A stretch of 64,000 nucleotides of DNA, from contig JAQFVV010012405.1 in the NCBI GenBank assembly GCA_028023455.1, positions 11,953,423 to 12,017,422 of the forward strand, given 5' to 3'. Below the pieces are notes generated by a model. The model did no database searches. It worked only from the letters and a program-made list of their open reading frames with translations, and had not been told where the DNA came from. Position numbers and translations under genes: made by a program. The DNA is from Epiperipatus broadwayi. Taxonomy: Eukaryota > Onychophora > Udeonychophora > Euonychophora > Peripatidae. How positions within the stretch are numbered: the stretch's first letter is position 1; every line of letters begins with the position of its first letter. Below, one piece after another: positions 10,805 through 23,400 of this stretch.

Positions 10805-10985
10805 TATAGGGGATTTGAACTCAGACATTCAAGCACTTCACTATCCACTTTATCTCATACTACTGATACACATGACCACACACACATGCAGAAAAGATAA
10901 ATAATCACCATTACCCGTAATTCGTGCTAAACCAGCACTCATCAGTTGGTCCAGATTATCATCTCCCATATATATAAAGATAATA
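10805..10985 (-). mobile_element. Solo copy of the hammerhead repeat
   Basis: The minus strand matches one flank plus the ribozyme of the dimeric element at 47040-47911: tatctcat, actgatacac and gaaaagataaataatcacc are shared in order. The distal flank (10815-10830, minus strand gagttcaaatcccct) resembles a tRNA box B, hinting at a tRNA-related segment. Boundaries and target duplication are not clear. Confidence 0.6.
10895..10959 (-). ncRNA. Hammerhead ribozyme motif, type I, slightly degenerate
   Basis: Minus strand: stem I strand GATAATC-TGG-ACCAA, core CTGATGA (10938-10944), helix II GTGCT-GGTTT-AGCAC (five perfect pairs), GAA, a short stem III, then TGGTGATTAT returning to stem I. The three core blocks sit in the hammerhead order. 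The base after GAA is T where A is usual, and the cleavage-side UU has changed to AU, so activity may be lost. Confidence 0.7.
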
Positions 10986-10989
10986 TTTA

Positions 10990-12490
10990 AAGACTTTCTT
11001 TCATATTAAAGACCTTTACTTTAGCTTATCTGAAACATTAAAGTAATGGAATGGTAGATTACAAAAGTCTAGCACACCGAAGGTCACAGAACTGAAACCG
11101 CTATCGATGGATTTTGAGTTCCAAAATCTGCCACTGCACTGGGTTATAGAATGCACAGATTTAACAGCTATATTAAAACGCAGGTTATGTATTTAAAATA
11201 TGCAGTACTCAATAAATGTAAAAACTGTGGTTAAAATCTGAAATATACTCAAATATCTTAATACAAACACACATGTATCAATTAATACATATTAATATTT
11301 TATTCGTTGTAACAGTTGGTCTTTTAATTTCAATATCAAAATAATAGTGCGGTGATAAAATGTTTTAGCTACACAGCCGTAAGATGTCGTCTGTGAGATG
11401 TGGAAATATTTATCAATGCAATATAGATTTTTCAATTTCATTCCGTGTTTATTGTGATTTTCTAATATAGAGTTATTGCTTCCTGGAATTTTCAGTGAAC
11501 CAAAAAATCTCGAAGATTATTAAGCTAATACCTGTATTTTGGATCGAATGATGTTTAAAATAAAATCTCTTTTTTAATACGCCCCCTATTAAAATGTTTG
11601 TTTTCGTAATAAAATATATATTTTTTAAATTTAAAAATGCGTTTATATATATATAACAATAATAGTTATAGTAATTAGTTATTAAACCAAATATTTGCTC
11701 AAATTTTCTAGTAAGAGGAGTTATTTAAAAATCTATTCTTGACAAAAGTTTATTTTCAACAAGCTTTAAGAAACTTGTTACTTAAGATACCCCAGCGCCT
11801 AAAGTGCATAATTTCTTTAATGTCTCCCGCCCTTAAAAAAGCAAGAAACTTGAAACGTAATTGTATTAAATAAGACCGAGTTCATTAAAAACTTGAAGAG
11901 AAAGAGAACAAATGATTCTAAAAGAAACAATGGGTGAAGGTGTGGCTATCTCCGAATAGATAATTAACTAAACAATTTGAGAGTGGAACAGCTTTCAAAT
12001 TAAAATAATGATAACTTAATTAATCAATTACATTTAATTAAAAGTTTTGTAAATTTATTATAATTTGCTATTACTTCAGTAATTGCTCTTTTTTTACATA
12101 AAGAAATATATTTTTAGTCCATGTTTTTGTAATAGCGGATCTTTTAAAAATACAATCAGTTCATTTATTTATGTTCCATGTCATTATTTTTAAACAGCTA
12201 AGGATCACCAAACATTATAAATAAATCTGTGAAGATTACAAATAGGGGATAGATTCGCTGAATGATTATCCATGTATTTATTATAAAAGCAATTTGACAG
12301 AATGTGTTTCTTCCGATGCGCATAATAACTAGTGAGTGGTATATAGGACAATGAAAAAATTAAATATATTCTATACATTAATACTTTTTATTAGGCATTC
12401 ATTAGACTAGAGAATGTCCGATTAATGAATATTTCTTTAGTGTAATTTTCACTACACCACTCTCATACAAGCAGAGACTGGTTTCCATCA
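10990..12490. other. AT-rich stretch, no gene seen
   Basis: No coding signature on either strand. A short TA run lies near 11645-11657. Confidence 0.45.
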
Positions 12491-12499
12491 ATTTTCAAT

Positions 12500-12938
12500 A
12501 CCTTGTGGAGAGGTGTAATCATTAATATGTAACCAAAGACACGTAAAAAAAGATGTATTCACTCCAAAATTCACTCATCAGTTGGCCCAGATCACAATCT
12601 CTTACACATATCTTTATCATTGGCCTCTATATATAGAAGTCATTTACTATAGTTTAATTGATGTGTCAAACTTTCATGAGAGTGGAGCGGACTAATAAAA
12701 ACTATTAATATATGTTTATTAAGTGGTTTGTGTCAAAGTTGTAATGGCAGTAAGTTTGGCACTTATTAATGAAACTGTGGTAATTGGCTATCTATATATA
12801 CAGAGCAATGATAAATATATGTGTAAGAGATTACTGGACCAACTGATGAATGCTGGTTCAGCATGAAATGTGCATTTTGAAGATCACACACCATTTTCAC
12901 GTCTTCGGTCACATGTTTATGATTATAACCTCCACAAA
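12500..12938. repeat. Head-to-head pair of hammerhead repeats
   Basis: Left arm about 12500-12645 (minus) and right arm about 12779-12938 (plus) are diverged copies of the same unit facing opposite ways, with coordinates summing to about 25424. Shared landmarks include ccaactgatga, tgtgtaagagatt and cacgt...ggt-acat. The spacer (12646-12778) is unrelated. The right arm has a full hammerhead motif. The left arm keeps CTGATGA but has lost helix II. Confidence 0.75.
12830..12888 (+). ncRNA. Hammerhead ribozyme motif, type I, intact core
   Basis: CTGATGA (12843-12849) is followed by ATGCTG-GTT-CAGCAT (12850-12864, six perfect pairs) and GAA at 12865-12867. A 3-bp stem III follows, ATG-TG-CAT (12868-12875), with T at the cleavage position 12876. 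TTG (12877-12879) then pairs with CAA (12840-12842) to start stem I, which may extend as GATC against GAT/GGACC further out. All invariant core bases that I can check are present. Short stem III type I hammerheads are known from PLEs and animal retrozymes. Confidence 0.82.
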
Positions 12939-12939
12939 A

Positions 12940-15400
12940 AATTAGAAGTAAATAGAAACCACTCCCTACCAATTATTTGACAATCCAAAGAATTTTTTTT
13001 TTCTAAACACAGATGTTTCTATAACTACATTACCATTCCTACCATTTTTTTAAAAAAATTCTAACATCCATATATTCAATAATATTGAAACAGTCATATA
13101 TATATATATATATATATCAACCTGTTTCATCTATTATATTATATAGTAGTATATTATTTTCTCTATCTATATACCCAAGTCCACATATATCCAGTTAAAT
13201 TTAAACTTTATTATTGTAAGATCATGTGTGTGCATATATAATAATGTACTTTGTTCAATGCTTATGATTATATATGCACATATGTAATATTATTTTTAAT
13301 AAATGTAAACCTTGCTGTGTGTGTAACAGAAACCTACATATATGCTGAAGATAAATAATGCAATAGATTTAAAAACATTATAAACTTTGTTTTATTTTAA
13401 ATTTTATTATAGAGTTAATGTAGAAATTATATTACTTCACATATAAAGATAGGTATGATGTTTATGACTTTTAAAATCAGTTTTTAATAATAATAAAAAG
13501 ACAGATGTGATTAAAAATAATCTGTTCACTCGGTCTTTACCTAGGGTAGGAGCAAAATGATTTTAAATAGGAATCACAGTAATTAACTCTTGCTCAAGTT
13601 CAAAGGAACCAATTTTAAAAGGGATGAAAAATCAATAAATCAGTGGGAATCCCTCATTTTATTAAAAATATATGGCAAACTGATGGGGACAGCAAAACTT
13701 GGTAAACAAGTTGGGTTGTTGGTAAAGAAGGGAGTAAAAGAGTATATAAACTATGCTCAGTTATGTTGAGGTTACTTACGGCTAAATTTTAATTCAAAGA
13801 CTGACTTACTGCTAAATTTTAATTCCATTACTGCTGCTGAAGTTTAGTTTTGAGAAGTCTACTAAAATTTCATAATGTAAATCTGTGAGTAATTTGGCCA
13901 ATAGCTTGCCATCTGGAACCTGAAAGCTGATCTATAAGATGCAGAGATGTAAAAAGAACCAGTAGTCCAGTTGCTGAAAAAATGGAGATGCAAGCCAAGT
14001 TCAAGTAATCATGCAAGTAGCCTTACAAGTCATAGCAGTAACCGATTCCTGCAGATCTTAAAATATTTTAAACTAAACATAAACTCATAAAGCTAGCTAA
14101 CTGAATGTAAGTGGCCACTTTATTAAACTAATTTATTTAACTCTCCAAATATAAGTTATAAAACTAAACTAAATGTAACTGTTGTTTTGTTTACCTTTTA
14201 ATTTGTAAATCTTGCCTAATTTAACTTAAACTATGAGAAAGTAAAGCCAAATTCTAAATTTAAGTTATGTGAATAAATAATTTATTAGTTATTAATTTTC
14301 TTTCTTTTTAGTTAAGTCTATGTCGATATTAGTTAAATTATGTATTTGTTTATGCTATGTTTTCCAGAATGGAGTGTGCTAACAAAAGTAATTAGTGAGA
14401 AATGATTAGATGTTTTCATGATTATTTAACTGCTCATTTATTAACACCCATACTAAACTCCCTTCTGAAAATAGTAAATGTAACAATTATATATATATAT
14501 ATATATAATTATATATATATATAATTAAGCCATTACAAATGCTTTAAGATAGATTTGCTTTAAATAAAGTATTCCGTTAATATTTAGCAGAGGTAATAAA
14601 ATACAGCATAGATTCATATTTAATCTTTTAATGTTCCCCAAATATGTGGTAATCCTCCTAAACCTTATATAAATGCCTATATAGATAGCTTAACAGACTA
14701 GATTCCTTATATTAGTTAGTAGCATAATTATAGATGCTATTTTATAAACTGGCTCATGGTGGTTTCATGGAATGGAACTAATGTTTTGCATCTTAATTGT
14801 AGTTATGTAATGATGTAGTCAGCTGGGAAAATGTGTCCAGGGAAGCACATATGTGCCTATACTTCTTGCTGTATATATTGTATTAAATGGGCTTGGTTTA
14901 AGGTTAACCCATTTCATTAGTTTGGACAACTGGAAGAGCCACACCATTATCTTTATTCAAGACTGGAGCACAAGAATACAGATATTTTATTAGCTGTTCC
15001 GATCACCTGGACTAAATGTCTCTTATTTATAGCAAGCCATGCATTCCACAAGAACTGATTACCTAATTATGAATCCCGTGACTAAGTGCATTCAAGATGC
15101 ACAGACTTAGATTATACATTTGTATAAATGCCATAGTATCTGAAGTCATACTGCTAGCCATCAGTTTATCCCACCAATAATTAAATATTTCTGCTTTGAT
15201 CTGAACTCAAATCTACTTTCATAAGTCTGTTATCTGTATAAAAAAATGTTTAGCTTATTAAAATGATATTAGTTATAATTCATAAAAATCACCTCTGCAA
15301 ACTAACAAGTACAAATCTCCTACTCTATAACATAGCATAATTAAGGCATAGTTAATCATAGATTAAATGTGAATAAATGTTCAAAATTGTAATAACAAAT
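12940..15400. other. AT-rich stretch with microsatellites, possible LTR-like piece
   Basis: TA runs at about 13096-13118 and 14490-14523. At 13680-14060 composition changes, with a TATA-like agagtatataaactatgctc (about 13739-13758) and a near-repeated segment ctaaattttaattc (about 13782 and 13812). That could be part of a retroviral-type LTR, but no paired LTR, primer site or coding region was found. No gene supported. Confidence 0.35.
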
Positions 15401-15429
15401 ATTCACTTGAACAGCCTGTAACTCCTAAT

Positions 15430-15760
15430 ATAATTTTCACCTGCGAGTGAGATAAAATTCATGTACTCACCTGCAAGGGAGAAAATTTCATGTATTGCAT
15501 TTAACCTAATATCCTCCTCACCTGGGAGTGAGACAATTTCATGTATTGTATTTAACATAACCTCATACTCATCTGCAAGTGAGATAATTTCACATATTGC
15601 ATTTAACTTAATATCATCATCACCTGCAAGTGAGACAATTTTACATATTGTATTTAACATAACCTCATCCTCACCTGCCAGTGAGACAATTTCATATATT
15701 GTATTTAATATAACCTCATCCCCACCTGTGAGTGAGCTAATTTCATGTATGGCATTTCAC
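15430..15760 (+). repeat. 51-bp minisatellite, about 6.5 copies
   Basis: Tandem units of 51 bp, each with acctgcaagtgagacaattt, catgtattg(t/c)atttaac and ataacctcatcctc. Because 51 is divisible by three and the unit lacks stops in some frames, both strands stay open and give 17-residue repeats. That explains the open frames here without implying a gene. Confidence 0.9.
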
Positions 15761-16160
15761 ATTGTTTTTTTTATTTTATTTTATTAAATTTGGCTTTTTA
15801 AATTTTATTTAAATATAGTTATGCTTAGTGTATCATTTTTTGCTCATAAACCAATATTAATTATTCATTATTATTTAAGAATCACAATCAGATTTATTGA
15901 TATCTAATTGTGAGTCAGATCTCTATATAGTTATACTTTATGAATATGTTAGTTAATATAATCAAATGTTAGTCTCATGTTCTACCATTGTTCTGCTGCC
16001 AGCATGGAGATTAAAGAAATATGAGTGTAGCTTCATATATGTCATTATCAAGGTGGTAAATCTCTGAGCATAGGTAAAGTAACCAGATTGATATTGGATT
16101 TGAGGTCTCAACAACCTCACTTCAATCAACCTTGGGATAATGTACTAAAACTCTGGATTT
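15761..16160. other. AT-rich stretch, no gene seen
   Basis: Unique sequence between the minisatellite and PLE3. The left end of PLE3 could lie in here and I cannot place it. Confidence 0.35.
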
Positions 16161-16960
16161 TGTTGTGCGAATATACAGATATGACCATTACAATATTAAT
16201 GTATGCTTTTTCCATAGTAAACTTTATTTTTTCAACTCTACCATTAATATAATTCAAAAAATTATCTGCATTTCTTTTATTACCAATGAAAATTATAAAA
16301 TAGTCATCAACATATCTATCATAATTATTCCTATTATAATTTTAAAAATGCTCTTCAAACCTATACATATATATTCTTGCCAAAAAACCACTTAGACAAT
16401 TACCCATACTTAAACCCCCTTTCTGCTTATAAAATTCATCCCCATATTTAAAAATAGGGTCCATACAACAAGTCACTAATATCTCATATACAAGACAACC
16501 CTCAATTTTAATTTTAACTCTTTATCCTTTCTATATAAATCCATAATATTACAAATAGCAACCTCTGGATCAATGTCAGTATACATACTAACTATATTTA
16601 ACTTTAAAAAAATTTTTTTTAAAAAAACCTTATCATCTAAAAAAAACTTTTCATTTACTAATAAACTGTATAGAATTATTAACACAATTTGTTTCAAATA
16701 ATGTAATATATTTTTAAAAAATATTATTATACACTCACTTCGAATTTTCGTAATAAGTATTACAACTAATAATAATTGGTCTCATTACAATATCAGGCTT
16801 ATGAATCTTAGGCAAATCATAAATTTTTGCACATTTTATATCCATTCTTTTTAATCTATGCATGAGTATTTTTTTCTATACAACCTTTTTCATATATTAA
16901 ACTTAATATATTATTAACTTTTTTATTCATTAACATATTTTCAAGTTATGTTCAAATAGT
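16161..16960 (-). pseudogene. PLE3 reverse transcriptase core, decayed
   Basis: Minus-strand translation in more than one frame gives PLE-type RT motifs in order from high to low coordinates. These are YDLPKIHKPDIVMRPIII (about 16775-16835), a motif A-like VSMYTDIDPEVAI (about 16560-16600), motif B KGGLSMGNCLSGFLARIYM (about 16370-16425) and motif C YVDDYF (about 16305-16325). Several stops and frameshifts interrupt it. The matching C-terminal half lies immediately beside it on the opposite strand. Confidence 0.8.
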
Positions 16961-16963
16961 AAT

Positions 16964-17569
16964 TTGTTTAAAAATAAGGTTGATATTATTAGCAATATAT
17001 GTTTTTTGAATGATTATCCTAGGGGTGTAGTTGAAAATTTATTTTCTAATAAAAATATAAACAAAATAAAAAATAGAATGGGATTAGATAGGGATAGGAA
17101 TAAAGAAAAAGTTATTTATGTTGCTTTCAATATATCCAAAGATTTATTTATTAAAATTAAGAAATTAGTTAAAATGATTAATAGGAAATATAATGTTTCA
17201 ATTTGTCCAGTTTATAAAAAGAAAATAAGTTTAAACATTTTCATTATTAATAATGGGGACTGTAATAGGTTAGAGATTATGAATTCAGTTTATTTGATAA
17301 AATGTTTGGATTGTTTTAGAAAAAATGTAAAAATGACATATGTTGGGACTAGTAAGAATAAATTAAAAACTAGATTAAAACAGCATTTAGATGATAAAAC
17401 TTCTGCTGTTTACATTCACATGAATAAATTTAAACATGGGAATTTTGAAATAAAGCCTTTGGAATGTGTTAAGTCATACAATGAAAGAATGATAAAGGAA
17501 GGTATATACATTAACGAAATAAAACCAGAATTAAATAGAATGTTAATGGAAAAAGAGAAAATAAAATAA
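16964..17569 (+). CDS. PLE3 C-terminal half with GIY-YIG endonuclease
   Basis: A 201-codon open frame. The N-terminal half resembles the post-RT connector of PLEs (ICFLNDYPRGVVENLF). The GIY-YIG domain starts at about residue 106: VYLIKCLDCF, then TYVGTSKNKLKTRLKQH with the YVG core and conserved arginine. GNFEIKPLEC and NERMIKEGIYINEIKPELN follow, as in other GIY-YIG PLEs. Its own RT is missing upstream and lies inverted at 16161-16960, so this is half of a rearranged element with no obvious start signal. Very AT-rich codon use. Confidence 0.82.
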   Translation: MFKNKVDIISNICFLNDYPRGVVENLFSNKNINKIKNRMGLDRDRNKEKVIYVAFNISKDLFIKIKKLVKMINRKYNVSICPVYKKKISLNIFIINNGDCNRLEIMNSVYLIKCLDCFRKNVKMTYVGTSKNKLKTRLKQHLDDKTSAVYIHMNKFKHGNFEIKPLECVKSYNERMIKEGIYINEIKPELNRMLMEKEKIK

Positions 17570-17765
17570 TAGGTTATTAATTGATTGTTTTAAAGGATAT
17601 ATATAGATTTTTTTAAAGGAGGTTTTTGTGATTATGTTGTGATTGTTTGCAATAGGAAAGGGGAGTGAGATAAAGTGAGTTTTTTATTGTGAATATATTT
17701 TGTAATTTTTATTTAAAGAATTTTTTTTGGAATATGTGATATTTATTATATATATATTTAGTGTG

Positions 17766-17802
17766 CCTTGAAAAAGACTATATAAAATAGTCAAAATGTT
17801 GG
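17766..17802 (+). ncRNA. Hammerhead-like hairpin at PLE3 3' end
   Basis: CTTGAAAAA, then GACTAT-ATAAA-ATAGTC hairpin (six perfect pairs), then AAAATGTTGG. The layout matches the other PLE tails here (TGAxxAAG, hairpin, GAAAC, GTT). Core bases are mutated (AAAA for GAAA), so it is a relic. Confidence 0.4.
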
Positions 17803-17829
17803 TTTTTTTATTGATAATTGTAGTCATAT

Positions 17830-18440
17830 AAAAAGCAAGTTTTTAAAAGAAGTTTGTTTGTTTATTTATATATTGAATATTTAAGAACTAATTTGGAAAG
17901 AATCACTGTGTGGTTGATGTATTATATTCTATCAGAAGTCTAGTGTTAACCAAAATAAGATTATCACCAAATATGTTTCTAATGACAGTGTAATGATTTA
18001 AATAGTTATATTTGAAGTATACTTTAAATAGATTTGTTATTCTCCATGAACAATTTACATCTATGGACTATTAACCAGATATTTCATCTAGCAGAGAATT
18101 TGTTTGTATAATCATGAATATTTTGTCAATTATCTTTGTTCTAATCAAAACATTTCTAACATATCATCACTGGCTATCTGTTAGATTACATTGCAATGAA
18201 GCAAACCTTATTAAAATATTTTACAGTATAATTTAATAGATTTATTATATATGATCTTTTTCACATTTTAAACACAAATGTCAATAGAAAAAGAGTCATT
18301 GATTTCATGAAATCAATTTGCTACCTTTTTTGCATTTGCATAGTTTAAATATGACTATTTTAAAAACTATTTCATCTATAAGCACACACACACATATATA
18401 TATATATATAATTACAACCATTAAATGTCTGTATTTTTAA
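17830..18440. other. AT-rich stretch, no gene seen
   Basis: Unique AT-rich sequence with a short CA/TA run near 18383-18410. Confidence 0.45.
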
Positions 18441-18445
18441 ATCAT

Positions 18446-18846
<401 letters not shown>

Positions 18847-19408
18847 CTCAAATCTCATTTATTATAATATAGATTAGTAGATTAATATTAAAATCAAATG
18901 TTAACAGCTTACAAGACTTTCACAAGGGAGAACAAGTAAATTGTGAAGAATAAGATTCATTCTATTAGTCAATAACTCTCCAACATATATAATCTTAAAG
19001 CCAATTACAATTTTCATTAACATTTGAGAATGTTGTACATCTACAAATTAACTAATTATTTTATTTAAATATTTTAAAATTTCTTATAGCTATTTTAGAA
19101 TATTGATAAATAGTTCAGTGGCAGTGTAAAATAGAAACTCAAAGAATATAAAAGGTGGCATAATAATTATTTAAGTATGGTTAAATTGTATGTAAAGAAA
19201 AAATAAAAACTGTAGATAATATGTTATAAATAAGCAATTCCCATATGAGTATGTAAATAGCCTTTTTATCCTCTATAACTTTTATGTTTGAATAAATCAA
19301 TTGTTCCAATTTTCCAATTTTTTTTTTTAGTAAAAGCAATTTTGAGAAAATACTTGTTTAAAGTTAATATAAATCAATTATCCTTTCAGTATTTTCCAAA
19401 TGCCATGT

Positions 19409-19482
19409 TTCCCTGAAAATATGACCCAGTCTTAAATTAATTTTTATTCCAAAAGTCAACTTAGGACTTATTTTCAGGGGAT
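19409..19482. repeat. Short TIR repeat, MITE-like
   Basis: Bounded by ccctgaaaatatgaccc and its inverse ggacttattttcagggg. Similar blocks occur at 22426-22512. I recall ccctgaaaataag-type termini from a widespread animal repeat but cannot name the family with certainty. Confidence 0.55.
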
Positions 19483-20058
19483 GTTATATTTTTTTCATGT
19501 ACAAAATACATATTTATTCAAATATGAAAAATCTATTTTTATTTAAGTACAAACATATTCATTTATTCAATATTACTAATTTCAACATCATGTAAATAAC
19601 TTTTGAAACTGCTTGGATATGTCATGTTTAGGATTATATTACAGAGCAATCTAGTTATACATTTGAATATTAAAAGTTATTTATGGGTAGTTGAAATTAG
19701 TAATATTTAATCTAAAATAATATATGAAATGTTAAGTTGCCTTGATTAATTTGCAAACTGAGATGTCCCACTAGTAATAAGTTTTACCTTTTCTGAATAT
19801 CAATGTTGATTTATTTACAATATATGGTTGAACATCATATGAAAGAGGAATTCTGGTGTCAAATTGCAGGAAGGCAGGCACATTAATAAATAAAAAGAAA
19901 AATTGTGCTTGCAACATTATTAAAATAATTAATTATGAGCCTGCCTGCAAAATATTTTTGAGTAACATTTACTCAAGCATAAAATTCTACATTTACATTT
20001 ATTTATACATTCATTACTTCAATTTCAAATGTTTTTTTTCTTTTTCTTATGGTAGTTG

Positions 20059-20101
<43 letters not shown>

Positions 20102-20115
20102 CATATATATATCAT

Positions 20116-20151
<36 letters not shown>

Positions 20152-20190
20152 ATGTACTGAAATTTTAAATGTATTTTAGTATATGGTAAG
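19483..20190. other. AT-rich stretch with TA microsatellites
   Basis: Two long TA runs (about 20059-20094 and 20120-20149). No gene seen. Confidence 0.6.
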
Positions 20191-20440
20191 ATATATATTT
20201 GCTTACAATAACCCCTTCATATACACTTTAATGCAAAAAACTTTTTTTAATGATTCCTTTATTTTCCTGACAGTTTCAACTCTCCTGCAGTTTTCATCAG
20301 ATCACTCTCCATCACTCTTTATCAGATCATTTTGATGAAGACTGCAGGAGAGTTGAAACTGTCAGGAAAATAAATGAATCATTAAAAAAAGTTTTTTGCA
20401 TTAAAGTGTATATGAATGGGTTATTGTAAGCAAATATATA
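20191..20440. repeat. Palindrome with PLE-type hairpin
   Basis: Arms about 20191-20300 and 20332-20440 (coordinates sum to about 40632) with a 31-bp spacer. Right arm outward: TTTGATGAAG, ACT-GCAGGAG-AGT hairpin, TGAAACTGTCAGG. This closely follows the tgatgaag-hairpin-gaaac order of the PLE tails, in both arms. Confidence 0.85.
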
Positions 20441-23400
20441 TGAATATATGAAGAAATGCAAAGAAATTAAAAGAAGAAAAATAAGAATATATGGTAAAAT
20501 GTCAGTCATATTTTTTTAATCTTTTTTTCTTGTTTGAGTTTTGAATGGTGGATATGTTAACTTATGAAACATTGAACTGTGTTTCTATGAAGACAATAAT
20601 GTTAATATAATATTATTTATTATTAATTGTGTTGCAAGTCTGTATATTGATTTTAGGAAAACAAATATGTAAATATTAAAGCATATAGTTTAGATGAAAT
20701 TATTATTCTTTTGTTATATGTTTCATTTTCACCACTACATTCACAATAGTAAATTATAAACAATATAAATAAATGTTTAATATTTCAAATATATTTGTTT
20801 TCTATTTGTATGATAATATACGAATGAAATATGTATAAAAATATATTTGCATTGTATTATAGTGAAAAAGGATTTTTGTTGAAATGAAAAATGGTATTTA
20901 TATTTTGAAATGTAAATTTTTGTTGTATGTAATAATTCTAAAATATTTATTTTTATTTGTTGAATAATACAAATTTTAATTATGGAATGCTGCTGGAAAT
21001 CTTATAAAGGGTGAAAATGAAGGATTGTCACTGAAGAAATCTTATAAATAGAACTGAATGGTTTGAACTCATTTTTCTTTTTGTTTTGTTTTTGCTTTAA
21101 TTGTACTTAAGTAAATATCTAATATAATTTTGCCAGTTTTTTTTTTTTACAAAATGGTATGATTGGATATTATAGATTCAAGTTTAACATGTAGGTTTAT
21201 TGATATTGCATTATTTTTAAGTATTTTATCTTTTTATAAATAATGTGATTAGTAATAGTAAATTAATATATGATTATAGCATAGCTGAGTTAGTATTATT
21301 ATCATTTCATCAATCTAGGATTTAAAATTAATTATTGGTCATATATTTATTTACAAATTATACATGTTGTAAACTTATAGGACATATTAAAGCTGTTGTT
21401 TTAATCATTCATGAATTATTTTATTTAGATATGAACATAGTTAATTTTAGTAAAATTGCATATTATTATAAGCAATGTTTGATTTATTAAAAATTTTAGA
21501 ATTTGGTTGTTGAATGAATTAACATTATTTGCACTTGATTATAAGTGAAATATATTTCAACCATATATGGTTGTTTTGGGACAATGTTTTTTCATTTAAT
21601 TGTATTACTTTAATCTATTTTAAGTAAGATTTCTATTTAGGGTATATGAAATGATGATTTTGTTAGTATTCTATTTATTATAAATGCTATTTGAACACAT
21701 GATGCTGTAATAAAGATCATTATCACTCTTTTGTTTTGGTATAGTTAACAATTAGATATCTGATTAGATAAAGGATTATTTTAAATACTGAAATATTATT
21801 TATAGATTAACATTCATTATCTTAGTATATTATATCTATTCCAATGTGCATGATGTTATTATTCACAGGGAATTTTAAAATCAATATTATTTTTCTCTGA
21901 TTTATATTTTACTTAGTTACAAATGACATACAACCTTATTGCTCTTTTTTTTTTTTCTATTACATAGGGTGGCCATCAACTAAACTATATATTTTATTGC
22001 AGTTATATACAGGTTATTATTTCCCATTACATATTTTCAATCTACTATAAATACCACCTAAAATATTAGGGCTATAACAAAGATTAGCATATACTCACAT
22101 TTTTTCTATAACAAATAGTGCTGATGTTTGCAGGGTGTAATTAAACAGGATCACTCTAGCATGATTTTGTCATATCCGATTTGTTAAAAAATGATTCCCA
22201 AATATATAATGTACCCTCATTTTATCCCATTACAAGTAGTGCTCTAATTTTGAGGGCAATGATAAGGGTTATTTCATCATCATCTTTTCATGTTAGTTAT
22301 AAAATGCTGCCCAAATCTGTAGGATAACTTATTAATTACTTAATAATTCTATATATCTATCCATTGAATGTTTCACTGGATGAATGATATCCATCCATCA
22401 GGCTTACAATCTTAACTAGGTCTTATGTTTGGGGTAGGGCTTATATTATCAACATCCTGAAAAATCATGCAAGGGCTTATTTTCTGGTTAGGTCTTTCTT
22501 ATTTTCAGGGTAGATATAATACAAAACAAGTCTGTATAAATATATAATCTAAAGATTTGAGTTTAGAAATTGATGGACATGGAGGTGGCAGAACTGAGGT
22601 GGGATCTGTCCATATTGAGCTTTGAATACTCCATTTTATCATTGTATTAAATCTTGCAGACCAATATCATGTGTTCGTTTTTTTGTTTGTTTGCGAGCGG
22701 GTATTTTAATTATAGTAAATACCCATTTTCTGATTAGCAATTGAATGACTAAGCTGGATTTGCGTTAGGTATGTAAGAATTAAATTTAAAAATCTGTACT
22801 TGTTGGAAATCTGACGCTTGAAAAATTTTTCATATTTTATCTGGTTTCGAATCTCAGATCGTATTGTAACTAGCGGATACATACCCACTTCTAGAATAAA
22901 ATACTATTATAATATAAATGCAAGAAAATATATCAAAGAAATTCATATACATATATATATAGCCATCTATAAAAATTATAAATATATACTATACAAAGTA
23001 GTAATAACATGAATTTTACGCTGTAAAACAATTTCAACTTTTATCTAAACATTAAAATAAATTAATACAGTATTATAATAAAGTCTACTGCCTAATTATA
23101 TTTTTAGATACATCTTATTTAAAATATAAAGCAATACTACAGCTAGTTTTAACTTGAAAAACGACAACCATTAAAACGCTCTTGAAATCCGATAACATAA
23201 AGGTGCTATTTAAAAATAAGTAAATTGTCATTTTATTTGTTCATTTACGAAAAAGGTCATATCGGGGCAAACTTTATGACAAATTTGCAAACTTCTTTCC
23301 TACAACATTAACTTCTGCGGCCAAGGCTTCATGTGAAGTACCCTGGCAGATCAACCAAGCGTCTGTAATCCATCGTCCGCCCCAGCCCCAAGGAAAACGG

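Noticed and set aside
13540-14460. Solo LTR
   Set aside because: A TATA-like motif and composition shift are not enough. No terminal dinucleotides, target duplication or second copy could be fixed.
15403-15787. Overlapping open frames on both strands
   Set aside because: Explained by the 51-bp minisatellite.
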